DNA from: Betaproteobacteria bacterium
GTDB taxonomy: Bacteria > Pseudomonadota > Gammaproteobacteria > Burkholderiales > SG8-39
Assembly (NCBI GenBank): GCA_005884335.1
Contig: VBCJ01000097.1
Location: forward strand, 1-15,065
DNA length: 15,065 nt
Reading direction: 5' to 3'
The translations under genes were made by a program, and so were the position numbers. Positions 1-8,489 of the stretch are shown in pieces (the stretch's first letter is position 1; the number at the start of each line of letters is the position of its first letter). Below the pieces are notes generated by a model. It saw only the letters and a program-made list of their open reading frames with translations. It was not told the origin of the DNA and did no database searches.

Positions 1-1269
1 TTCAATTTCTGGTACTACTTCGGGTCGCTCGCGCTCTTCATGCTGGTGATCCAGATTGTCACCGGAATCTTCCTCACCATGAATTACAAGCCGGACGCCG
101 CTCAGGCGTTCGCGTCAGTCGAGTACATCATGCGCGAGGTGCCCTGGGGCTGGTGGATCCGCTACATGCACTCGACGGGCGCCTCCTTCTTCTTCATCTG
201 CGTGTATCTGCACATGTTCCGCGCGATGCTCTACGGGTCCTACCGTAACCCGCGCGAGCTTCTTTGGATCTTCGGCATGCTGATATTCCTCTGCCTGATG
301 GCCGAGGCCTTCTTCGGCTACCTGCTTCCCTGGGGCCAGATGTCCTACTGGGGCGCGCAGGTGATCGTGAACCTCTTCGATGCGATTCCCCTGATCGGAC
401 CGGACCTCGCGATCTGGATTCGCGGCGATTTCGTGGTGTCAGACGCGACGCTCAACCGTTTTTTCGCGTACCACGTGATCGCCGTGCCGCTGGCGCTCCT
501 CGCGCTCGTTGTCGCCCACCTGCTCGCGCTGCACGAGGTCGGTTCGAGCAACCCCGATGGCGTCGAGATCAAGAACGTAAAGGATCCCAAGACCGGAAAG
601 CCGCTCGACGGCATTCCGTTTCACCCCTATTACACCGTGAAGGACACCTTTGGCGTGGTGGTCCTTCTCATCGTTTTCTCGATCGTCGTGTTCTTTGCGC
701 CGGAGGCCGGCGGCTATTTTCTCGAGCACAACAATTTCATCCCCGCTGATCCGCTGAAGACCCCGGCGCACATCGCGCCCGTTTGGTACTTCACACCGTA
801 CTACTCGATCCTGCGCGCCACGACCGATGAGTTCGTATTGTGGGTGCTCGCTCCAGGCGTGGTCGCATTCGCGCTTCTTCTCGTTTGGAGCATGAAGAAA
901 AGCACAGCGAGGATAGCCGTCGGCGTGATCGCGATCGTGTTGCTCGCCGGCCTCCTGAACCTGGACGCAAAGGTCTGGGGCGTTGTGTTGATGGCAACCT
1001 CGGTGATGATCTTCTTTTTCCTGCCTTGGCTCGACCGGAGCCCGGTCAGGTCGATCCGATACAAGGGGCCGATCACCAAGACGGCGCTCACGCTCTTCGT
1101 GATCGTGTTCTTCCTACTCGGCTATCTCGGCACCGAATCCGTGACCGAGGGGCGCACGCTTGCGGCGCAGGTCGGCACGGCGGTGTACTTCCTGTTCTTC
1201 TTCCTCATGCCGTGGTATTCGAAGATGGATACCACCCGCCCCGAGCCGCAAAGGGTCACCTGGAAATGA
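1..1269 (+). CDS. petB: Cytochrome b subunit of the bc1 complex (5' partial)
   Basis: This is the integral-membrane, diheme core of ubiquinol:cytochrome c reductase (complex III). It oxidises quinol at the Qo site and reduces quinone at Qi. The frame is open from base 1, so the true start is upstream; 422 residues are visible. Helix B carries two histidines 14 positions apart (HSTGAS...YLH). Helix D carries the second pair (YHVIAVP...VVAH) with 14 residues between them, a spacing I recall as common in beta/gammaproteobacteria. The Qo motif is PVWY, in the stretch HIAPVWYFTPYYSIL, rather than the textbook PEWY. Several hydrophobic helices follow to the C-terminus. The stop overlaps the petC start as ATGA at 1266-1269, implying translational coupling. 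The Rieske gene petA would be expected just upstream, outside the window. Confidence 0.97.
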   Translation, partial: FNFWYYFGSLALFMLVIQIVTGIFLTMNYKPDAAQAFASVEYIMREVPWGWWIRYMHSTGASFFFICVYLHMFRAMLYGSYRNPRELLWIFGMLIFLCLMAEAFFGYLLPWGQMSYWGAQVIVNLFDAIPLIGPDLAIWIRGDFVVSDATLNRFFAYHVIAVPLALLALVVAHLLALHEVGSSNPDGVEIKNVKDPKTGKPLDGIPFHPYYTVKDTFGVVVLLIVFSIVVFFAPEAGGYFLEHNNFIPADPLKTPAHIAPVWYFTPYYSILRATTDEFVLWVLAPGVVAFALLLVWSMKKSTARIAVGVIAIVLLAGLLNLDAKVWGVVLMATSVMIFFFLPWLDRSPVRSIRYKGPITKTALTLFVIVFFLLGYLGTESVTEGRTLAAQVGTAVYFLFFFLMPWYSKMDTTRPEPQRVTWK

Positions 1270-2072
1270 AAACGCTCATCGCCCTGCTCGCGCTTGCCGC
1301 TCCGCTTGGGCTCGCCGCGCAGGAAGCGGTCAGGCTCGATTCGGCGCCGATCGACCCGCGCGATGTCGCGAGCCTGCAATCGGGCGCCCGCAGCTTCGTC
1401 AACTACTGCCTGAACTGTCACTCGGCGGGGATGATGCGCTACCACAAGCTGCTCGATCTCGGGCTCACCGAACAGCAAGTCAAGGACAACCTGCTCTTCA
1501 CGGCCGACAAGATCGGGGAGCTGATGAACGTCGCGATGACGAGGACGGACGCAAAGGCATGGTTCGGCACGGCGCCCCCGGACCTGTCGGTGATCGCCCG
1601 CGCTCGCGGCCCCGACTGGCTATATACGTACATGCGCAGCTTCTACCGGGACCCTGAGTCTGCGAGCGGATGGAACAACATGGTGTTCGAGCGCGTGGCC
1701 ATGCCGCACGTGCTGTGGACGCTCTCCGGGCAACAGGTGCAGGTAGAGCGGAAGTTCAAGAACATGGAGCAGGCGGAAGCGATCGGCAGACAGCAGAAAA
1801 ACGCCTGGAAAATCGATGTGCTGACTCCTGATCAGGCCGGCAAGGACGGGGAGCGCTTCATACTCAAGACGATCAGGACCGAAACGTCGGGATCGCTCTC
1901 CCAGGTCGACTACGACATCCTGGTCCGCGATCTGGTCAATTTCATGACCTGGATGTCCGAGCCCAACCAGCTCACCCGCAAGCAGGTTGGCTACGTGGTG
2001 ATGCTGGTTCTTTTGGTGCTGCTCGTGCTCGCGTACCGCCTTTACAAGGAGTTCTGGAAAGACGTGCGCTGA
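1266..2072 (+). CDS. petC: Cytochrome c1 of the bc1 complex
   Basis: This 268-residue membrane-anchored c-type cytochrome takes electrons from the Rieske protein and passes them to soluble cytochrome c. An N-terminal signal peptide (MKTLIALLALAAPLGLAAQ) precedes the mature domain. The heme-binding motif CLNCH is at residues 48-52. The expected methionine ligand region is present as RVAMPHVLW in mid-protein. A single C-terminal transmembrane anchor (VVMLVLLVLLVLAYRLY) ends in a short positive tail, as is usual for c1. I chose the ATG at 1266 because it gives the signal peptide and overlaps the petB stop by 4 bases. The same frame is open further upstream, but that part lies inside petB and is not coding. 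The length is normal for a proteobacterial c1. Confidence 0.96.
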   Translation: MKTLIALLALAAPLGLAAQEAVRLDSAPIDPRDVASLQSGARSFVNYCLNCHSAGMMRYHKLLDLGLTEQQVKDNLLFTADKIGELMNVAMTRTDAKAWFGTAPPDLSVIARARGPDWLYTYMRSFYRDPESASGWNNMVFERVAMPHVLWTLSGQQVQVERKFKNMEQAEAIGRQQKNAWKIDVLTPDQAGKDGERFILKTIRTETSGSLSQVDYDILVRDLVNFMTWMSEPNQLTRKQVGYVVMLVLLVLLVLAYRLYKEFWKDVR

Positions 2073-2094
2073 GCGAAACCTGCCCAAAGGCGCG

Positions 2095-2122
2095 GCGCGC
2101 TCGGTGCACGCGCGTTTTTTTT
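2095..2122 (+). terminator. Possible rho-independent terminator after petC
   Basis: Twenty-odd bases after the petC stop, CGCGC (2096-2100) can pair with GCGCG (2110-2114) across a 9-nt loop. Eight T residues follow directly (2115-2122). The stem is short but all G-C, and the placement fits the end of the pet operon. Alternative pairings within the GC-rich run are possible, so the exact stem is uncertain. Confidence 0.5.
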
Positions 2123-2160
2123 CCCACATCGATCCGAATTCGGCAACAAGGTAGGCAGAC

Positions 2161-2760
2161 ATGATGAATCTCTACTCCGGAACCACCTGCCCGTTCTCGC
2201 AGCGCTGCCGCATCGTGCTGTACGAAAAGGGCATGGACTTTCAAATCATCGACGTGGACATGTACAACAAGCCCGAAGACATCGCGGTGATGAACCCTTA
2301 CAACCGGCTGCCGGTGCTGGTCGAGCGCGACCTGATTCTCTACGAAGCGAACATCATCAACGAGTACATCGACGAGCGCTTTCCCCATCCGCAGCTGATG
2401 CCCGCGGATCCGGTGATGCGCGCGCGCGCGCGCTTATTTCTGTTCCAGTTCGAAGTGGAGCTCTTTTCCCACATCGAGGCGCTCGAGAACGGCAACCAGA
2501 AGCAACAGGACCGCGCCCGCCAGCACGTTGCCGACCAGCTCACGCAGATGGCGCCGGTGTTCACCAAGCAGAAGTACATGCTGGGAGACGAGTTCTCGAT
2601 GCTCGATGTCGCGATCAGCCCGCTCTTGTGGCGGCTCGACTACTACGGCGTGACCCTGCCCAAGGCGGCCGCGCCGCTCATGAAGTACGCAGAGCGCCTG
2701 TTCTCCCGCCCCGCGTTCATCGAGGCGCTGACGCCTGCGGAGAAGGTGATGCGCAAATGA
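2161..2760 (+). CDS. sspA: Stringent starvation protein A (GST-fold, RNA polymerase-associated)
   Basis: This 199-residue protein has a glutathione-S-transferase fold: a thioredoxin-like N-terminal domain (about residues 1-75) and a helical C-terminal domain (about 85-199). In Escherichia coli, SspA binds RNA polymerase holoenzyme and acts in acid and stationary-phase stress; it is not a GST enzyme. The N-terminus (MMNLYSGTTCPFSQRCRIVL) and the FPHPQLMP segment match the family. In that segment, Pro75-His76-Pro77 corresponds to the surface pocket needed for activity in E. coli SspA. ATG codons at 2161 and 2164 are both possible starts; an AAGGTAGG stretch lies just upstream. Position after petBC and before sspB is the usual betaproteobacterial arrangement. 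Length is normal. Confidence 0.95.
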   Translation: MMNLYSGTTCPFSQRCRIVLYEKGMDFQIIDVDMYNKPEDIAVMNPYNRLPVLVERDLILYEANIINEYIDERFPHPQLMPADPVMRARARLFLFQFEVELFSHIEALENGNQKQQDRARQHVADQLTQMAPVFTKQKYMLGDEFSMLDVAISPLLWRLDYYGVTLPKAAAPLMKYAERLFSRPAFIEALTPAEKVMRK

Positions 2761-2775
2761 TGGCGCAGGAGCGCC

Positions 2776-2797
2776 GTCATTCTTCGCTCGGAATGAC
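2776..2797. repeat. Perfect 7-bp inverted repeat between sspA and sspB
   Basis: GTCATTC (2776-2782) and GAATGAC (2791-2797) form a perfect hairpin arm pair around an 8-nt loop in the 49-bp gap between sspA and sspB. The GTCATTC/GAATGAC arms resemble those of dispersed palindromic repeats seen in many proteobacterial genomes. There is no T-tract, so it does not look like a terminator. It may be a REP-type element or an mRNA hairpin that tunes sspB expression. Confidence 0.5.
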
Positions 2798-2809
2798 AGC
2801 CGCTCGCTG

Positions 2810-3229
2810 ATGTCGGAACCTACCTCCACCAAGCCGTATCTACTGCGCGCGGTGTACGAATGGTGCGTGGACAACGGCTACGCGCCCCACATTTCTGTGG
2901 TGGTCGACTCCCGGACTCGCGTGCCGATGGAATACGTGCGCAATGGCCAAATCGTTCTCAACATCGGGCCCGTTGCCGCGAGCCGCCTGCAGATGGGGAA
3001 CGATCTCATCGAATGCACCGCGCGTTTTTCCGGAGTCGCCAAGGACCTCGTCATTCCGGTCGCGGCCGTCGCGGCGATCTACGCGGGCGAAAACGGACAC
3101 GGCATGTCGTTCGAGCCGGAGAGAAAGGAAACGGCATGGGAGGCGAGCGGCGAAGAGGTCGCAGGTCGACCCGACCCGAAAGGCCCCCCGAAAGCCGGCA
3201 GGAAACCCACGTTGAGGCGGATCAAGTAA
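2810..3229 (+). CDS. sspB: ClpXP protease specificity-enhancing factor SspB
   Basis: This 139-residue cytoplasmic adaptor tethers ssrA-tagged and other substrates to ClpXP for degradation. The folded substrate-binding domain spans about residues 5-105; the N-terminal pattern (KPYLLRAVYEWCVDNGYAPH) and the ARFSG segment are characteristic. A flexible, charged, proline-rich linker follows. The protein ends in PTLRRIK, which matches the short C-terminal ClpX-docking peptide of SspB proteins (LRVVK in E. coli). No strong Shine-Dalgarno precedes the ATG at 2810. Translation may depend on coupling with sspA 50 bases upstream, with a hairpin in between. Confidence 0.95.
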   Translation: MSEPTSTKPYLLRAVYEWCVDNGYAPHISVVVDSRTRVPMEYVRNGQIVLNIGPVAASRLQMGNDLIECTARFSGVAKDLVIPVAAVAAIYAGENGHGMSFEPERKETAWEASGEEVAGRPDPKGPPKAGRKPTLRRIK

Positions 3230-3316
3230 GGCTGAAGCGGACGCGAGATGCGCCGCTCAACGCGCGGGGCGCGGCGATACGCGGGGACTCGTCGGGGTAG
3301 GGGATCGTCGCAGACG

Positions 3317-3322
3317 TATAAT
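3317..3322 (+). promoter_or_regulatory. -10 element of the tRNA-Thr promoter
   Basis: A perfect TATAAT hexamer sits 10 bases upstream of the mature tRNA 5' end, as expected for a strong sigma70 tRNA promoter with a very short leader. No good -35 hexamer is visible at the expected distance (around 3294-3299), so the promoter call rests on the -10 box and its position. Confidence 0.55.
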
Positions 3323-3332
3323 GTCTCGCGAT

Positions 3333-3405
3333 GCCGGGTTAGCTCAGTTGGTAGAGCAGCTGATTTGTAATCAGTTGGTCGGGGGTTCGACTCCTCTACC
3401 CGGCA
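3333..3405 (+). tRNA. thrT: tRNA-Thr (anticodon TGT)
   Basis: The full cloverleaf can be folded by eye. Acceptor arms GCCGGGT/ACCCGGC pair perfectly; the D arm is GCTC...GAGC; the anticodon stem GCTGA/TCAGT holds the loop TTTGTAA with anticodon TGT (reads ACA, threonine). The T loop begins TTCGA. The discriminator base is A at 3405. The genome continues CCG rather than CCA, so CCA must be added after transcription. The sequence closely resembles E. coli tRNA-Thr(TGT). The gene symbol is a generic label, since tRNA-Thr gene names vary. Confidence 0.96.
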
Positions 3406-3486
3406 CCGATTGACAATGTGTTCTTGTAATGCAGTCGTACTAGAATAGTCCGGAGAAATCCGGAAATTCAGGACATCAGGGCAAGA

Positions 3487-4536
3487 ATGCGTCGGCCGCC
3501 AAGAATCGCAGTTTTGATTGCACTGCTCGCCGGGGCAGCGGCCTGGGTTGCGATCGACCTTCGCGGCCCGGCCGCGCCGACTTCGGCAAAAGCCCCGGCA
3601 TCGCGCGCCCCCCAGGACCCCGAGCGCTCCGTCGCCGCATCGCAGGCAAAACCGCCCGGAATTCCCGCTCGTTCCGTTCTGGGCAGGATCGCCGCCGATC
3701 CGTTTTCCGCGCAATCGTGGTTGCCGCGGCGCAAACCGGCCGTCGTTTCCGCACCGCCGGATCCCGTCACGCCGCCTCTGCCGTATCGCTTCGCCGGTCA
3801 GTTTCACCGCGAGTCGGGGATCGAAGTGTATGTTGCGCGGGGCGAGGAAATTTACCCGGTCAAGGCAGGTGACACTCTCGACGGCCAGTACAAGGTCGAC
3901 TCGGTGAGCGCCACCGAGGTGAGCTTCATCTATCTTCCTTCCGGCGCGCGTCAGACGGTGCAGTTCAGCGCGCTCAAGGAACAGGAGCTCACCGCGCAGG
4001 GCGGGCCACCAAGAGCGCCGGCCTCCGCCTCGGCTCCATCGCAGCCGCTGGGGCCGGTGGCAAAACTGATCCCCGCCCCTGCACTCGGGGCCTCCTTGTC
4101 CGGCAACTTGACCCCCGGAAAGGCCGAGCCCGCGCAACTCCGGTGGGAGGGACCGACGAGCGCGAGGGCGGGTGCGAGCTTCAACGTGTCTTTGCGCGTG
4201 ACCTCGGGCGAGCAGATCCGCGCGGCCCCGATGCAGGTACGCTTCGATCCCGCGGTGCTCGAATCCGTGTCGGTTCGACCCGGCCGCTATTTCAGTGCGG
4301 AAAAAACAGGAAGTTTCGGCTACCGTGTCAACTCGGACGGCTCGATCTTCATCGGCGTCTCGAACCAGACGCCGGCGCCCGCGTCCGACGCCGAAATGCT
4401 CGTGCTCACCTTCAAGTCCATCAAGGCGGCGGCTGCCGCGGAGATCAGCGTCGCCTCGCTCAATCTTCAGGGAGCGGCGGGCCGCACGATCGCATACGGC
4501 AGCGTCACTCCGTTCAAGACGACCATCATTCCCTAG
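3487..4536 (+). CDS. Membrane-anchored PilP/GspC-like protein with C-terminal cohesin domain
   Basis: This 349-residue protein was not recognised as a named gene. It has a positively charged N-terminus and one signal-anchor helix (residues about 7-24), then a proline/alanine-rich periplasmic linker. A compact beta domain follows (about 98-162; YRFAGQFH, VYVARGEEIYPVKAGDTL), resembling the PilP/GspC domains that link inner-membrane secretion or pilus proteins to the secretin. A second low-complexity linker (165-215) leads to a cohesin-like beta domain (about 218-335; ARAGASFNVSLRV, VRFDPAVLESVSV, GSIFIGVSN). Such cohesin domains occur at the C-terminus of GspD-type secretins in some betaproteobacteria. 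The AGGG at 3478-3481 supports the ATG at 3487. No other secretion gene lies next to it, so the protein is orphaned or is a fusion product. Domain calls are by eye. Confidence 0.75.
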   Translation: MRRPPRIAVLIALLAGAAAWVAIDLRGPAAPTSAKAPASRAPQDPERSVAASQAKPPGIPARSVLGRIAADPFSAQSWLPRRKPAVVSAPPDPVTPPLPYRFAGQFHRESGIEVYVARGEEIYPVKAGDTLDGQYKVDSVSATEVSFIYLPSGARQTVQFSALKEQELTAQGGPPRAPASASAPSQPLGPVAKLIPAPALGASLSGNLTPGKAEPAQLRWEGPTSARAGASFNVSLRVTSGEQIRAAPMQVRFDPAVLESVSVRPGRYFSAEKTGSFGYRVNSDGSIFIGVSNQTPAPASDAEMLVLTFKSIKAAAAAEISVASLNLQGAAGRTIAYGSVTPFKTTIIP

Positions 4537-4557
4537 CGCGGGTAAGGAAGTCCCTAC

Positions 4558-4665
4558 TTCAATCGTTCTTGCTGCGATGCAAGATCAGTTTCGCGCGCCG
4601 GTTCAGTTCAAATCGGGTTGGAAGTTTTTTATGCTATTGTCACGATTCAAAGAATAACGATTGAA
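4558..4665. repeat. Repeated TTSAATCGT motif flanking the candidate promoter
   Basis: TTCAATCGTT (4558-4567) recurs as its exact inverse AACGATTGAA (4656-4665), a perfect 10-bp inverted pair 88 bases apart. A third near-copy, ACGATTCAA (4642-4650), lies 15 bases before the second in direct orientation. The copies bracket the candidate promoter at 4607-4635. They may be operator sites for the operon, but no regulator is identified. Confidence 0.4.
4607..4635 (+). promoter_or_regulatory. Candidate sigma70 promoter for the two-component operon
   Basis: TTCAAA (4607-4612) and TATGCT (4630-4635) are separated by 17 bases and each matches four of six consensus positions. They lie in the AT-rich part of an otherwise GC-rich gap, in the right orientation to transcribe the small ORF, kinase and regulator. 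The match is moderate, so this is a candidate only. Confidence 0.35.
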
Positions 4666-4764
4666 CATCGGGCATTACACGGGAGGGTGAAGGGGTGGGG
4701 TGTAATTCCCGCACCAGCTCGGCAGAGCAAGGTTTGCTGTGCCGCTGGACAAAGGGAGACCACC

Positions 4765-4851
4765 ATGTGCCAGCTCGAATACCCGTTGCGCGCGTTCGCG
4801 CTCAACGCATCCGAGAACCAGAAGATCTGCCAGGCCGAGCGGGCTCGGTGA
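4765..4851 (+). CDS. Small 28-residue ORF upstream of the kinase
   Basis: Function unknown. A clear Shine-Dalgarno (AAAGGGAG, 4751-4758) precedes the ATG at 4765 by 6 bases. The peptide begins MCQLEYPLRAF and has two cysteines (residues 2 and 22). By my count 25 of 28 codons end in G or C, which fits real coding in this genome. It stops at TGA 4849-4851. A different frame then stays open to a TGA at 4925-4927 that overlaps the kinase ATG at 4924 as ATGA. This raises the possibility of a slightly longer small gene broken by a frameshift near 4840. It could equally be a leader peptide, or the 5' end of the kinase gene, whose frame it shares. Confidence 0.4.
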   Translation: MCQLEYPLRAFALNASENQKICQAERAR

Positions 4852-4923
4852 AGTCCTCGAAGTGAAATCGGGGATTTTGACCGGTCTCTCGCCGTGCAGG
4901 GCATCGCTGACCGACTCGTCATC

Positions 4924-6918
4924 ATGATGGGCGCGCGGATGCTGGGTAAGCTTCAGGCGCTGACGCTCCGCCGGCTCTCGGTGTCCCAGCGGTTTGCGCT
5001 GCTGAGCTTTTTTTGCGTTCTCGTGATTACGATCCTCGTGTGTGCCGCCTCCGGCGCAGTCCTGCGCCGTCAGCTCGTCGTGCACGACGGGGCCGTTATC
5101 GGCGATCTGGCCTCGCGCTTGTTTACTTCGAGCGTTCCTGCGGAATTTTTTGCGGTACCCTCCGGCGCGCCGCCTGTTGGTGCCGACCGGCTTCGGGAGT
5201 TCGCCCGGTCCGAGCAGGTCGTGCGCTTCATGGTGTACGCCGCCGACGGACGGGTGCTGTGGTCGGACGACGCTTCACTAGCGGACCGCCATTTCGGGGA
5301 GAACGCGAAAGTGGCCGCCGCGTTACGCGGCGAGACTATCACGGAGCTCAGTCAGCCGGGAGCGGAAGGGCATCACTCGACTCTCCGCGGATTCCCCCGC
5401 TTGGAAGAGGTCTACCTACCGGTGCGCTATCAGTCAAACGGTCCTATCGTCGGAGTCATCGAGCTCTATCGAGCGCCCGCGGCGCTGTTTGCAGTCCTCG
5501 ATCACGGTGTCGTCGTCGTCTGGCTGCTAGGCGTGGTCGCGGGTGCTGTTCTCTATGTGACCCTCATTACCGTCGCACGCAACTGTGCTCGCACTCAGGT
5601 GCGCCTCGAAGGCGAGCTGGCCGAGGCGCGCATCCTCTATGAAACGACCGGCCGGTTCGCAGAACTGACCGACGGCGACGCGCTGCTGACGGCGATCGTG
5701 GAGGGGGCCGTTTCTCTCACGCGGGCGTCGTACGGCGGCACCGGGTTTCCGGACGGCGACGACATGGTCATGCACCGCTTGGTCGCCCCCGAACAGAGAG
5801 CGGTGGTGCGGCTCAAAATAGCCGAATGCTTGGCGGGCCTGACGTTCACCTCGGGCGCGCCCCAGGTCGCCAACGACGCTGCCCAAGACTCCCGGGTCAA
5901 CCGCGCCTCGGCGCGCGCGCTCCGCGTGCGCAACCTGGCATGCGTGCCGCTCCAGCGCCGCGGCCGCGTGATCGGAGTCCTCTTCGTCGGTAACAAGGAG
6001 ATCGGCCCATTCACGGAACAAGATGTCGTCCGCCTGCGCGCCTTTGCGCACCACGCAGCCGTTGCCCTGGAGAACGCCCGGCTTCTCCACGAGACGAAGA
6101 GCACGAAGGAATATCTCGAGAACCTGATCGCCAGCTCGGTGGACGCCATCGTGACTCTCGATCCGCGCGGTCGCATCACCTTCGTGAGCCGAGGTGGGCA
6201 GTGCATGTTCGGATGCGCGGAGGACGGCGAGTTGATCGGCCGACCGGTCCGCGCGCTCTGGGCTTGCGGTCCGCGCGACTTCAGGAGGTTCCGCGCACGG
6301 CTCGTCCGCGGACGTCACCTCCCTGCGGCGACTGCACGAGCAGATGGTGCGATCGGAGCGGCTGGCTGCGGCGGGTCTGCTCGCCGCCGGAGTCGCGCAC
6401 GAGGTGGGGAACCCGCTCACCTGCATCTCCGCACTTGCGCAGGTTCTGATGGCGCGCACGTCGGACAAGGCAATCCGCGACGGCCTGGAAAACATCGAAG
6501 TCCACGTAGGCCGGATCAGCCGGATCGTGCAGGATCTCACGCGGCTGACCCGCCCCGCCCCGGCGACGCTGCGCGAGGCGAGTGTCGGGAATCTCGTGGA
6601 CACCGCGGTGAGTCTCGCCCGGCACAATCCCGCCGTCCGGCGCATGAAGATGGACAGCGTGGTGGATCCGGCCCTGCCGGCGGTGCGCGTGGCGCCCGAC
6701 CATCTCGTCCAGGTCTTCCTCAATCTCATCCTCAACGCAGCGGACTCCGGCGGCAACCTGACCATCCGCGCCGTCTGCGCCGGCAGCAGGGTCCGCGTGA
6801 TTTTCGAAGACACCGGGTGCGGAATGACAGCCGAGGAAATGCGCCGGCTCTTCGACCCGTTTCACTCCACGAAGGACAACGAAACGCATCTCGGCTTGGG
6901 CCTTTTCGTCAGCCATGA
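4924..6918 (+). pseudogene. Sensor histidine kinase, N-terminal part (2TM-GAF-truncated PAS), frameshifted
   Basis: This is the sensor half of a membrane histidine kinase. Two transmembrane helices (FALLSFFCVLVITILVC near 4987-5040 and VVVVWLLGVVAGAVLYVTL near 5510-5570) enclose a periplasmic domain of about 140 residues. A GAF domain follows (about 5640-6080; RVNRASARALRVRNLACVPL). Next comes the first half of a PAS domain (ENLIASSVDAIVTLDPRGRI to about 6310). Homology then stops: this frame runs on to 6918 as arginine/glycine-rich nonsense, while the kinase core continues in another frame from 6311. About 45 residues of PAS are missing at the join, so this looks like a small deletion that also changed frame. 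GTG 4894 and ATG 4939 are alternative starts; I prefer ATG 4924. Confidence 0.75.
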
Positions 6919-7032
6919 GATCGTCCGGCAGCACGGGGGCGACCTCCTCGTGGAGAGCCAACCGGGCATCGGCGCCACGGTAACGGTCGTGTTGCCGGTG
7001 GAGCCGCTGCCGGCCATGTCGGAGGAATTGGT

Positions 7033-7036
<4 letters not shown>
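6344..7036 (+). CDS. Sensor histidine kinase catalytic part (HisKA-HATPase)
   Basis: This cytoplasmic kinase core phosphorylates its own histidine and passes the phosphate to the response regulator next door. The H-box LAAGVAHEVGNPLT places the phosphorylated His at residue 19, counted from the ATG at 6344. The ATPase domain shows the N-box (FLNLILNAADSGG), G1 (EDTGCGM), F-box (LFDPFHSTK) and G2 (HLGLGLFVSHEIVRQHGG), so it appears catalytically complete. The frame is open upstream to at least 6311, where DVTSLRRLHEQ is the typical PAS-to-HisKA linker; the original gene therefore joined this to the sensor part. No good Shine-Dalgarno is seen before 6344, so independent translation is uncertain. 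The stop overlaps the regulator start as ATGA at 7033-7036. Confidence 0.85.
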
Positions 7037-8391
<1,355 letters not shown>

Positions 8392-8422
8392 GAAAAATTC
8401 CGGACCTGTTTTCTTATTTCTG

Positions 8423-8438
8423 AGAACAACCGCGTTCT
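8423..8438. promoter_or_regulatory. Candidate upstream activator site (dyad AGAAC-N6-GTTCT)
   Basis: AGAAC (8423-8427) and GTTCT (8434-8438) form a 16-bp dyad with two-fold symmetry. Its centre is about 86 bases before the start site predicted from the sigma54 promoter, a normal distance for an NtrC-type enhancer. The partly overlapping palindrome TTCTGAGAA extends the symmetric region to 8418. Binding by the adjacent regulator is inferred. Confidence 0.4.
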
Positions 8439-8489
8439 AACGCTGTAGTCCCCTCGAAGCTTTTCAAGCCCTTAGCCTTCGCTCGACTC

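Larger units (their letters stand above)
4537..4764. other. Intergenic region upstream of the two-component system
   Basis: No convincing gene was found between the cohesin-protein stop and the small ORF at 4765. The stretch is locally AT-rich around 4618-4665, unlike its surroundings. It holds a candidate sigma70 promoter and three copies of a TTSAATCGT motif. No T-tailed terminator for the upstream gene was seen, only a weak 5-bp stem GAAGT/ACTTC at about 4547-4560. Confidence 0.6.

Noticed and set aside
840..1265. Upstream extension of the petC reading frame
   Set aside because: It lies inside petB. Starting at 1266 gives a proper signal peptide and the ATGA overlap.
3333..3405. tRNA-Thr as an integration site for an island carrying the downstream genes
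   Set aside because: No copy of the tRNA 3' end, integrase or mobility gene is seen in the window, so there is no direct support.
3410..3446. Promoter with TTGACA just after the tRNA for the cohesin gene
   Set aside because: The TTGACA (3410-3415) is perfect, but the nearest good -10 (TAGAAT, 3441-3446) is 25 bases away, too far for a standard sigma70 promoter.
3079..4137. Long minus-strand ORF containing RVEESNPRPTDYKSAALP
   Set aside because: That peptide is the antisense reading of the tRNA-Thr, a well-known annotation artefact. The rest lies opposite sspB and the cohesin gene.
5527..6813. 428-codon minus-strand ORF opposite the kinase
   Set aside because: It is the complement of a high-GC coding region. 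The plus strand has clear TM, GAF, PAS and HisKA motifs, and the minus-strand product is Arg/Ala-rich without a recognisable domain.
6820..6833. 14-base match CGGAATGACAGCCG shared with the sspA-sspB gap (2789-2802)
   Set aside because: Here it encodes part of the conserved ATPase G1 region and lacks the matching inverted arm, so the match is probably chance.
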